Assembly: GCA_937967705.1 (NCBI GenBank)
Contig: CALCJG010000117.1
Span: 1 to 5,544, forward strand
Source: an uncultured Spirochaetia bacterium
GTDB lineage: Bacteria; Spirochaetota; UBA4802; JAGODF01
DNA length: 5,544 bases
Reading direction: 5' to 3'
Part shown: one piece after another, positions 1-5,493 of the stretch
Layout: every line of letters starts with the position of its first letter
Position numbering within the stretch: the stretch's first letter is position 1
Notes under the pieces: model-generated
Seen by the model: the letters and a program-made list of their open reading frames with translations, nothing else
Database searches by the model: none
Told to the model about the DNA's origin: nothing
Position numbers and translations under genes: made by a program

Positions 1-172
1 CGCCCGGCGCATTGTGGAGACGGAGGACAAGATCATCGACATAGCCTTTTCCGTGGGTTTCGAGAGCCTGGCCACCTTCAACCGTGCGTTCCTGAAAGTC
101 ATGGGACTGACCCCTTCGGATTACAAGAAGAAGCGGATGGAGGAGACTGCCGGCGGGGGCGGAGGATCATGA
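1..172 (+). CDS. AraC-family transcriptional regulator, C-terminal end (partial)
   Basis: Read in the frame starting at base 2, this gives 56 residues and then TGA at 170-172; the 5' part lies outside the window. The fragment is the second helix-turn-helix of an AraC/XylS DNA-binding domain. It carries the typical DIAFSVGFESLATFNRAF signature followed by GLTPSDYKKKR, which matches the family pattern in which an Ile-Ala...GF...F-R-F helix is followed by G-x-x-P-x-x-Y-R. The protein would bind DNA as a transcriptional activator or repressor; its effector domain is not visible, so the ligand is unknown. The tail after the HTH is odd: it ends in five glycines and a serine, encoded by G-rich DNA that also serves as the ribosome-binding site of the next gene. 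The stop overlaps the downstream start by 4 bp, so the two genes are very likely cotranscribed. Family assignment is firm; function is not. Confidence 0.88.
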   Translation, partial: ARRIVETEDKIIDIAFSVGFESLATFNRAFLKVMGLTPSDYKKKRMEETAGGGGGS

Positions 173-1083
173 AGCCGAGGGTCATCGTAACGGGCGCATC
201 GGGATTCATCGGTAGGTCTCTCTGCGCGCATCTCCTCCGGGGAGACTATGAGGTGATTGCCCTCTCGCGCGGCACCGTACCCCGGACGACCGGGACAGAA
301 TCCCTGCGCTGGGTCCGTTGGGACGCTTCCACGACGGAGGGATGGCTTCCCCTGCTGGAGGGTGCTGCCGCCGTCATCAACCTCGCCGGGGAGAACATCT
401 CCACGGGCTACTGGACCCGGGAGAAAAAGAAGCGGATCATGGAGAGCCGCCTTCAGGCCGGAACCGCGGTGCTCGAAGCGGTCTCTCGCGTCCGTAAAAA
501 ACCGGAGGTGGTCCTTCAGTCGTCGGCCATCGGTTTTTACGGCAGCCGGGGGGATGCGATTTTACGGGAAGACTCCCCGCCGGGCAGGGGGGTCCTTGCC
601 GAGGTCGCCGGGAGGGCCGAGCAGATACTGCGGCCTGTCGTGCAGGAGGGTGTGCGTTATGCGGTTCTGCGCACCTCCCTGGTCCTGGGGGAGGAGGGGG
701 GATTCCTCTCGCCCTTTATCGCCCCCTTCCGCTATTTCGCGGGGGGATACCCCGGCAACGGTCTTCAATGGCTCTCCTGGATACATATCTACGATGAACT
801 CCGGGCCATCGCCTTCCTCCTGGAAAAGCGGAAGCTGGAGGGTGTCTTCAATCTCTGTGCGCCGGAACCCGTTCGTGCCCGGGACTTCTTCCGGACCCTG
901 GGGCGCGTGATGAAACGGCCTGCCTGGGTTCCCCTCCCCGGATGGGCCATAAAACTGTTCCTCCGTGAGATGGGCCGGGAACTGGTCCTCTCCAGTCAGC
1001 GGGTGATGCCCTCCCGCCTGGAGGAGGCCGGTTTCCGTTTCAAATACCGGGAGCTAAACCCCGCCCTGCGATCCCTTTTATAG
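169..1083 (+). CDS. TIGR01777/YfcH-type NAD(P)-dependent epimerase-like protein (extended SDR, DUF1731 C-terminus)
   Basis: This 304-residue protein has the usual length of the TIGR01777 (YfcH/SulA-like) branch of extended short-chain dehydrogenases. Residues 8-15 (TGASGFIG) form the dinucleotide-binding GxxGxxG loop after beta-1. Residues 69-78 (VINLAGENIS) and 118-125 (SSAIGFYG) are family signatures, and RTSLVLG at 168-174 continues the Rossmann core. The segment from about 253 to the end (PLPGWAIKLFLREMGRELVL, then PSRLEEAGF) matches the DUF1731 tail. No YxxxK catalytic pair is present, so sugar-epimerase chemistry should not be assumed. The substrate of the family is unknown to me, and a cytoplasmic location is inferred from the absence of a signal peptide or membrane segment. 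The start is supported by the binding loop at the very N-terminus, by GGAGG at 161-165 (only 3 nt spacing), and by the ATGA overlap with the AraC gene, which suggests coupled translation. Confidence 0.9.
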   Translation: MKPRVIVTGASGFIGRSLCAHLLRGDYEVIALSRGTVPRTTGTESLRWVRWDASTTEGWLPLLEGAAAVINLAGENISTGYWTREKKKRIMESRLQAGTAVLEAVSRVRKKPEVVLQSSAIGFYGSRGDAILREDSPPGRGVLAEVAGRAEQILRPVVQEGVRYAVLRTSLVLGEEGGFLSPFIAPFRYFAGGYPGNGLQWLSWIHIYDELRAIAFLLEKRKLEGVFNLCAPEPVRARDFFRTLGRVMKRPAWVPLPGWAIKLFLREMGRELVLSSQRVMPSRLEEAGFRFKYRELNPALRSLL

Positions 1084-1172
1084 GCCGGCGCCCATCACCC
1101 CCCACCCTATGACTGCGGATTCCGGGGCTTTCCGGTCTTCGGCACAAAAATTCCCAAAAAGGGGATTCCCGG

Positions 1173-1201
1173 TTGCACCCGCTCTTTCCTGTATGTATAC
1201 T
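1173..1201 (+). promoter_or_regulatory. Putative sigma70 promoter for the secernin-like gene
   Basis: TTGCAC (1173-1178) and TATACT (1196-1201) are separated by exactly 17 nt. The -10 matches the consensus at 5 of 6 positions and the -35 only at its TTG. Transcription would start near 1208, giving a leader of about 37 nt that carries an AGGGGGT ribosome-binding site at 1232-1238. The element lies in the 161-bp gap after the epimerase-like gene, where I see no strong terminator. Prediction by eye only. Confidence 0.45.
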
Positions 1202-1244
1202 CAAAATAGAGCGACTTCTTCCGTTATGAAAAGGGGGTACGGTT

Positions 1245-2609
1245 ATGTGTGATACTCTTCTGGCGTCGCCGGATTCCACCCGGAACGGCGTGATGATCCT
1301 GGCGAAAAACTCCGACCGGGAGCCCAACGAGGCTCAGAACATCACCTTCGTTCCGGCTGCCTTCCATCCCGCGGGAATGAAACGGAAATGCACCTACATC
1401 GAAGTGGATCAGGTTCCCTATACCGGGGCCGTGCTCCTCTCCCGGCCGTTCTGGATGTTCGGAGGGGAGATGGGCGTCAACGAGTACGGTGTTGCCATCG
1501 GCAATGAGGCCGTCTTTACCCGGGAGAAGTACAGCCCCACCGGTTTGACGGGAATGGACATCCTGCGCCTGGCCCTGGAGAGGGGCAAGACAGCCCGGGA
1601 GGCCCTGGAGATATCCCTGTATCTCCTGGACCGTTACGGCCAGGGTGGGAACGGGGGTTATCAGAGCCGGCTCAATTATCACAACTCCTTCCTGATTGCT
1701 GATGCCGGGGAGGGCTATATCCTGGAAACGGCGGGCCGGAAATGGGTCAGCCGTTCGGTAACGGGAGTGGCCAGCATCTCCAACTGTCTCACGCTGGAAG
1801 AGGATTATACGGAATCCTTCCTCGAGGAGGAGGAACCGGCCGGTGCCTCCCCGGATGTGCGTAGGGTTTCCTTTGCCGCCCGATTCAGCGACAGCCTCTT
1901 CACCCGGCTGGCCAGGGGGCGGGAGCGAAGGGCCATGAGCCTGAGCCTGCTCAGGGAAAAGCAGGGGGCGCTGGACAGCGGGGATATAATGGGCATATTA
2001 CGCCATCATGGCGATGGATCCTTTCGGCCCGGGCGCAAACCGATGGAGAGGCTCTGCCTCCATGCGGGCGGTCTGGTTTCGACGCAAACCACCGGATCCA
2101 TGGTGGCCCTGTTAAAGGAGGGGCGGCCGCCCCTGGTCTATCTGACCGGAACCTCGGCCCCCTGCCTTTCCCTCTATAAGCCCCATACCCTGCTCCCGGG
2201 GCAGAACCAGTATCCGGCCAGCGAGATTTCCTCGCCTCTGCGCCAGGGGGAGCGGGATGTGTACGGATCGGCGGGGGGGCGCTACGATCCCTCGGTTCTC
2301 TGGTGGGCGGGGGAGGAGATCCACCGCCGCGCCTTGATGAACTACCCCCTGGTGGCCGATGACTGGCGGAGGGAGAGGGATGTGATCGAGGGGAACATGC
2401 GGCGTTATGTGGAGGAAAAGTGGCAGACCTCCTCCCCGGAAACCCTTCAGGAGACCTGTTTGCGTTATGCCCAGGAGTTCGTGGAGATACAGATGTCTTC
2501 GCTTGCGGTGATGAAAAAAAAATATGATGATGCCGGAGGGAAAAAAGAGGTCCCCTTCTGGTATCAGCTCTACTGGAAGCGTATGAATCGAAAGGCGGGT
2601 TTTCCCTGA
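1245..2609 (+). CDS. Secernin-like C69-family peptidase (Ntn hydrolase)
   Basis: This 454-residue protein begins MCDT. Removal of Met1 would expose Cys2, the expected N-terminal nucleophile of C69 (PepD/secernin) Ntn hydrolases, and this fixes the start codon. Secernin-type signatures follow in order: KNSDREPNEAQ (21-31), the PFWMFGGEMGVNEYGVAIGN block (68-87), GQGGNGG (132-138), NSFLIADAGEGYILETAGR (147-165), SISNCLT (177-183), HAGGLVSTQTTGSM (273-286) and TGTSAPCLSLYKP (301-313). No signal peptide or membrane segment is seen, so it is probably cytoplasmic. C69 members of the PepD type are dipeptidases; for secernins proper the physiological substrate is not settled, so dipeptidase activity is only an inference. 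It sits alone between two intergenic gaps and probably has its own promoter (TTGCAC/TATACT). AGGGGGT lies 6 nt before the ATG. A run of nine A at 2514-2522 falls within the KKK codons 424-426 near the C-terminus. Confidence 0.92.
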   Translation: MCDTLLASPDSTRNGVMILAKNSDREPNEAQNITFVPAAFHPAGMKRKCTYIEVDQVPYTGAVLLSRPFWMFGGEMGVNEYGVAIGNEAVFTREKYSPTGLTGMDILRLALERGKTAREALEISLYLLDRYGQGGNGGYQSRLNYHNSFLIADAGEGYILETAGRKWVSRSVTGVASISNCLTLEEDYTESFLEEEEPAGASPDVRRVSFAARFSDSLFTRLARGRERRAMSLSLLREKQGALDSGDIMGILRHHGDGSFRPGRKPMERLCLHAGGLVSTQTTGSMVALLKEGRPPLVYLTGTSAPCLSLYKPHTLLPGQNQYPASEISSPLRQGERDVYGSAGGRYDPSVLWWAGEEIHRRALMNYPLVADDWRRERDVIEGNMRRYVEEKWQTSSPETLQETCLRYAQEFVEIQMSSLAVMKKKYDDAGGKKEVPFWYQLYWKRMNRKAGFP

Positions 2610-2690
2610 TAGCCATCCCTGCGCCTGCTTTATTGCTTCTGGCCCTAACTCTCCAGTTTTATTATTAGGTTTTAAGAACAGTACCATTAT

Positions 2691-2719
2691 TTGCCTGCGG
2701 CCGGGCTTTACAGTATCTT
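2691..2719 (+). promoter_or_regulatory. Putative promoter for the 61-residue gene
   Basis: TTGCCT (2691-2696) and TATCTT (2714-2719) are 17 nt apart, each matching the sigma70 consensus at 4 of 6 positions. The start of transcription would fall near 2726, about 40 nt before the ATG. The -10 and start point lie within or beside the dyad at 2715-2732, an arrangement typical of a repressible promoter. Other AT-rich hexamers nearby (TATAAG 2725-2730, TATATT 2742-2747) lack a good -35 at proper spacing. Confidence 0.35.
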
Positions 2720-2732
2720 ATAGGTATAAGAT
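2715..2732. promoter_or_regulatory. Perfect 8-2-8 inverted repeat, operator candidate
   Basis: ATCTTATA (2715-2722), GG, then TATAAGAT (2725-2732) form an 18-bp dyad with perfectly complementary 8-bp arms and a 2-bp centre. The centre is too short for an RNA hairpin loop without opening inner pairs, so a site for a dimeric DNA-binding protein is more plausible than an RNA structure. It ends 33 bp before the ATG at 2766 and covers the predicted -10 and transcription start. The binding protein is unknown; the truncated AraC-type regulator upstream would usually bind direct rather than inverted repeats. Confidence 0.45.
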
Positions 2733-2753
2733 TTGGTCGCTTATATTCCCGTC

Positions 2754-2759
2754 AGGAGG
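2754..2759 (+). promoter_or_regulatory. Ribosome-binding site that fixes the start of the 61-residue gene
   Basis: AGGAGG is a full-consensus Shine-Dalgarno with 6 nt to the ATG at 2766. The longer reading frame from a TTG at 2733 would place this site inside the gene and has no good ribosome-binding site of its own, so the ATG is preferred. Confidence 0.8.
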
Positions 2760-2765
2760 AGAGCC

Positions 2766-2951
2766 ATGAATCTGGAGTTTAACAATGAGGAAATGGATCT
2801 GCTCAGGGAGCTGTTGGACAAAGAATTGAATGAACTCCCCGTAGAGATCCATCACACGAAGCATTATGAGTTCAAAGAGTATCTGAAAGAGCGTCAGAAG
2901 GTCGTTGAGAGCCTGGCGGATCGGTTTAAACTCGTGGAGATGAACCGTTAG
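2766..2951 (+). CDS. Small helical protein of unknown function (61 aa)
   Basis: The 61-residue product starts MNLEFNNEEMDLLRELLDKE and is almost wholly charged-amphipathic. A first helix (about residues 7-30) and a second one (about 37-58) are separated by the HHTKHY segment (29-34). It has no cysteines, signal peptide or membrane segment. Leucines at heptad-like spacing (12, 13, 16, 17, 20, 23) suggest a helical hairpin or coiled-coil dimer. Short acidic-helical proteins of this general pattern occur as conserved hypotheticals in several bacterial phyla; I do not know a function and assign none. A strong ribosome-binding site, a promoter candidate and the dyad immediately upstream argue that it is a real and probably regulated gene. 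It is followed by a 229-bp gap rather than by a coupled partner, so it looks monocistronic. Confidence 0.75.
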   Translation: MNLEFNNEEMDLLRELLDKELNELPVEIHHTKHYEFKEYLKERQKVVESLADRFKLVEMNR

Positions 2952-2974
2952 GCAATTCGCAGAACACTGAAAGA

Positions 2975-3011
2975 CGGCACCGCTTGCCAATTCCCCGCGT
3001 ATGCGGTGCCG
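2975..3011 (+). other. 9-bp GC-rich stem-loop downstream of the small gene
   Basis: CGGCACCGC (2975-2983) pairs perfectly with GCGGTGCCG (3003-3011) around a 19-nt loop, 23 nt after the stop of the 61-residue gene. The 3' arm can instead form a local hairpin, CCGC (2995-2998) with GCGG (3003-3006) around GTAT, so the two folds exclude each other. No U-run follows, so this is not a standard intrinsic terminator. It may stabilise the mRNA end, act with Rho, or belong to an untranslated regulatory RNA. Confidence 0.45.
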
Positions 3012-3079
3012 AATATCCCTCCTCACTAATTAGGCAGTATAGTTGTCCGCATATTGCTTGTTTCTCAGGAAAAAATATA

Positions 3080-3108
3080 TTGCATTTAATGACACGGGGG
3101 AGTATACT
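3080..3108 (+). promoter_or_regulatory. Putative sigma70 promoter for the chemoreceptor gene
   Basis: TTGCAT (3080-3085) and TATACT (3103-3108) are 17 nt apart. The -10 matches consensus at 5 of 6 positions and the -35 only at its TTG. Transcription would begin near 3115, leaving a leader of about 66 nt. I found no sigma28 (flagellar) type -10 such as GCCGATAA in the gap, so the receptor does not appear to use the motility sigma factor. Confidence 0.45.
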
Positions 3109-3110
3109 CC
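3099..3110. promoter_or_regulatory. 12-bp perfect palindrome over the chemoreceptor -10
   Basis: GGAGTATACTCC reads the same on both strands and contains the whole predicted -10 hexamer TATACT. A dimeric regulator bound here would block RNA polymerase. The palindrome is short and could be partly coincidental, because a TATACT box preceded by AG is already half-symmetric. Confidence 0.3.
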
Positions 3111-3180
3111 TTCATCTGTCGTTTATGTACGGGCAACATTCTTTTCTTTCCCGGCCTTATTCCTTAATTAGAGGTATTTC

Positions 3181-4914
3181 ATGAAACAATACTGGAAGGA
3201 CATGTCCATTGCCAACAAGCTACTGGCGGTGGGTGCCGTAATCATCCTGCTCTTCTCCGCAACCCTCTTCGGCTATATGCTTCCCCTGATGCAAAAGAAA
3301 ATTCTGGAAGAGAAGAAGAAGATGCTGAAAAACGTCGTGGATATGGCCGTCAGTGTTATGGACGATGTTTATGTGTCCTCCCCTCCGGGGAAATTCGATT
3401 CGGAAGAGGCCCGGGTGAGAGTCATCCGGCTGGTGAAGCAGATGCGCTATGGTCCCGAGGGCAAGGATTATCTCTGGATCAACGATTTCCATCCCCGGAT
3501 GATCATGCACCCCTACCGGGGGGACCTGGACGGGAAGGATATCACCGATTACAAGGACCCGGCCGGAAAGCGGCTTTTCGTGGAGATGGCGGAGGTATGC
3601 CGATCGCCTGAAAAGAGCGGCTATGTCGAGTATCAGTGGCAATGGAAGGACAATAAGGATAAAGTCGTCCCGAAGATATCCTATGTGAGGACTTTCGATA
3701 AACTCGGGTGGATCGTCGGAACGGGGATCTATATTGAGGATGTCCGGGACGAGATCCGATGGGCCCTGCTGAAAATCATCCTGATCGTTGCGGTTATCAT
3801 AATCCTTTCAGGGGGTATCCTCTTCGCCTTCCGGTCTGTAATCAGAAAAGAGATGACCCGTCTGCTGGATTTCACCAGGAGACATTCCGAGGGGGATTTG
3901 GTACAGAAACTGAACGTGCAGGGACGGGACGAGTTCGGCATTCTCTCGGAGGAGCTCAATGAGTCCGGCAGCAAGATGCACAGCGTCATAAGCAGGGTCT
4001 TTGTCATGGCGGACGAGCTGGCCACCTCCTCCGAGGAGCTTTCCGCTGCAGCGGATAATTTTTCCGCGGAGAGTCAGGGTACAGCGGCCACCGTCGAGGA
4101 GGTGACTTCGACCCTGGAGGAGATTTCGGCCGCTGTGGAATCCATATACGGAAACGTGCAGCACCAGCATCGCCGAACGCAGGTTCTCATCGATAACATA
4201 TACAGGCTCTATGAAATCGTCAGCAATGTGAGCACTCAGATGGGGGATGCCCTGGGGGTCAAATCCGAGATCGATCACTACATAGACCTGGTGCAGAACA
4301 AGATCAAGGAGACCCTTCGGCTGACCGAATCCGCTGCGGGGGGGTCCCGGGAGATGTTGGGCGCAACGACCCTTATCACGGACATCTCGGATAAAATCAA
4401 CCTTCTTTCCCTCAACGCGGCCATAGAGGCGGCCCGGGCAGGGGAGCAGGGCAGGGGATTTGCCGTGGTAGCCGACGAGATAGGCAAACTCGCGGAACAG
4501 ACGAATGTCAACGTCAATACCATCAGCAAGATCGTCAACGACACCGAGGCGAAGATGGCCAGCTCCTTCCAGTCCCTCAATGAGGCCATCAACGCCATTC
4601 AGAACATCTTCGACGGGTTGACCTCCTTTACCCTTTCGGTCAACAAAGTTGCGGACCTCTCCAGGCAGGATATGGAGGTCAACCAGGTTCTACAGGATGA
4701 TGCCCAGCATTTTCTGGAAAGGGCGGACGAGATACTGGCCTCCATGCAGGAACAGAAGCTGGCCATCGAGGAGATCGCCAAATCCGTAAACCAGATCAAC
4801 AATTCCGCCCAGAGCAACTCGGCAGGCGCCGAGGAGCTGAACGCCACGGCGGAAAACATCGCTCAGGCAGCCGAGAACCTGAAGCTGGAGATGGACTATT
4901 TCAAATTGAAGTAA
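3181..4914 (+). CDS. Methyl-accepting chemotaxis protein with periplasmic sCache_2 sensor domain
   Basis: This 577-residue chemoreceptor has a first membrane segment at about 12-34, an extracytoplasmic sensor at about 35-193, a second membrane segment at about 195-217, a HAMP linker at about 218-272 and a long cytoplasmic coiled coil. The sensor carries the sCache_2 hallmarks [12 protein letters not shown] (91-102), PRMIMHP (105-111), LDGKD (116-120) and [13 protein letters not shown] (176-188). The hairpin tip that binds CheA and CheW is at about 408-441, with [20 protein letters not shown] at 410-429. Known sCache receptors bind small organic acids, but the ligand here cannot be read from sequence. 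HAMP keeps EGDL (237-240) and DEFG (250-253) but lacks the usual proline after the membrane segment. The C-terminus ends in FKLK without an NWETF-type CheR/CheB tether. GAGGT at 3171-3175 lies 5 nt before the ATG. It is probably monocistronic and converges on the DUF763 gene. Confidence 0.95.
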   Translation: MKQYWKDMSIANKLLAVGAVIILLFSATLFGYMLPLMQKKILEEKKKMLKNVVDMAVSVMDDVYVSSPPGKFDSEEARVRVIRLVKQMRYGPEGKDYLWINDFHPRMIMHPYRGDLDGKDITDYKDPAGKRLFVEMAEVCRSPEKSGYVEYQWQWKDNKDKVVPKISYVRTFDKLGWIVGTGIYIEDVRDEIRWALLKIILIVAVIIILSGGILFAFRSVIRKEMTRLLDFTRRHSEGDLVQKLNVQGRDEFGILSEELNESGSKMHSVISRVFVMADELATSSEELSAAADNFSAESQGTAATVEEVTSTLEEISAAVESIYGNVQHQHRRTQVLIDNIYRLYEIVSNVSTQMGDALGVKSEIDHYIDLVQNKIKETLRLTESAAGGSREMLGATTLITDISDKINLLSLNAAIEAARAGEQGRGFAVVADEIGKLAEQTNVNVNTISKIVNDTEAKMASSFQSLNEAINAIQNIFDGLTSFTLSVNKVADLSRQDMEVNQVLQDDAQHFLERADEILASMQEQKLAIEEIAKSVNQINNSAQSNSAGAEELNATAENIAQAAENLKLEMDYFKLK

Positions 4915-4944
4915 GCCTAGCCGACGTCAGTCGGGAAAGAGGCT
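4914..4944. terminator. Weak two-part hairpin in the convergent junction
   Basis: CCGAC (4921-4925) pairs with GTCGG (4930-4934) around a GTCA loop, and AGCCT (4914-4918) pairs with AGGCT (4940-4944) outside it, leaving an internal loop. It straddles the 12-bp gap between two convergent genes and overlaps the last codons of the minus-strand gene. No clear U-run follows on the plus strand. The minus strand continues TACTTCAATTTG, which is only loosely U-rich. A bidirectional terminator is possible but weakly supported. Confidence 0.2.
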
Positions 4945-5493
4945 CAGCTGTCGCTCCCGGCGGAGTCCTTTGTTGGATGGTTCGTCGAAGACGGTCTTGC
5001 CCCCGTAGCGGGGGGATTCCCGCCGTTCCTTTCGCATCAGCTCATCGAAGTGGGCCATGGGGGCCGCCTCCTGTTCCAGTCTGAGTGTGAGGCTGTGAAG
5101 GTTCTTAAGGGCACCCAGCCTTTCGGATCTTTCCAGCCGGGCCTTCCGCAGGGTTTTATCCAGAAAATCAATGGTTTCATCGTAGACCTTCAGGGGAACC
5201 GGGAAGGGATGGCCGTCCTTGCCGCCGTGGGCGAAGGAGAAACGGGCGGGATCCTCAAAACGGGTCGGCGTTCCGTGGAGTACCTCGCTGATCAGGGCCA
5301 GGGACTGCAGGGTGCGGGGTCCGAGCCCCTGGAGCAGGAGGAGATCCTCGAAGCCGGGAATCTCCCTCTCGTACGCCGCGGCCAGAACGGCCCCCAGGCG
5401 CTTGAGATCGAGGTCGGATCTCCGCACGTCATGGCGGGCCGGCATGAGTATGCGGCGGAGCTCCTGCAGATTCTCATCCGGATGGAACCGGGT
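4927..5493 (-). CDS. DUF763 family protein, C-terminal half (partial, cut by contig end)
   Basis: The genomic part encodes 188 residues from ACC (5493-5491) to TGA (4929-4927). It matches the C-terminal half of DUF763 proteins, which are usually roughly twice this length. Visible landmarks are LMPARHDV (16-23), LLLLQGLGPRTLQSLALI (51-68) and the family hallmark SFAHGGKDGHPFPV (86-99), then a long charged helix (about 104-142). The GLGPRTLQ segment resembles a helix-hairpin-helix, so DNA binding is inferred. The protein ends RQLSLFPD, where QLSLF (182-186) equals the bacterial beta-clamp-binding consensus. The family has no established function that I know of. The reading frame continues through adapter DNA to a GTG at 5508, but those five codons are artefact. 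The N-terminal half is missing because assembly stops at 5493, not because the gene is broken. It is transcribed toward the chemoreceptor, 12 bp away. Confidence 0.88.
   Translation of the reverse strand, partial: TRFHPDENLQELRRILMPARHDVRRSDLDLKRLGAVLAAAYEREIPGFEDLLLLQGLGPRTLQSLALISEVLHGTPTRFEDPARFSFAHGGKDGHPFPVPLKVYDETIDFLDKTLRKARLERSERLGALKNLHSLTLRLEQEAAPMAHFDELMRKERRESPRYGGKTVFDEPSNKGLRRERQLSLFPD

Noticed and set aside
257..910. A 217-codon second plus-strand frame inside the epimerase-like gene
   Set aside because: It is Arg/Pro/Ser-rich low-complexity translation of a GC-rich gene in the wrong frame, with no motif.
1125..1170. Short inverted repeats (CCGG...CCGG and TCCC...GGGA) after the epimerase-like gene
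   Set aside because: Only four pairs each and no U-run follows, so no terminator is called.
1224..1682. A 152-codon minus-strand frame covering the start of the secernin-like gene
   Set aside because: It is antisense to a well-supported gene, its composition mirrors the codon bias of the sense strand, and it has no family signature. Other long minus-strand frames at 1951-2687, 3220-3642 and 3808-4278 were rejected for the same reason.
2649..2669. Possible intrinsic terminator after the secernin-like gene (AACT-CTCC-AGTT followed by TTATTATT)
   Set aside because: The stem has only four mostly A-T pairs and lies about 40 nt after the stop; too weak to call.
2948..3036. Direct repeat TTAGGCA at 2948-2954 and 3030-3036
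   Set aside because: Seven bases is too short to support an attachment site or target duplication, and no mobile-element gene is between them.
3012..3180. Possible riboswitch (c-di-GMP type) in the chemoreceptor leader
   Set aside because: I could not find the conserved GEMM core or any other riboswitch core that I recognise.
2984..3184. A 66-codon plus-strand frame starting at TTG in the gap before the chemoreceptor, ending with an ATGA overlap
   Set aside because: It has no ribosome-binding site, starts inside the loop of the stem-loop, its product has no recognisable pattern, and it runs through the predicted chemoreceptor promoter. Treated as chance.
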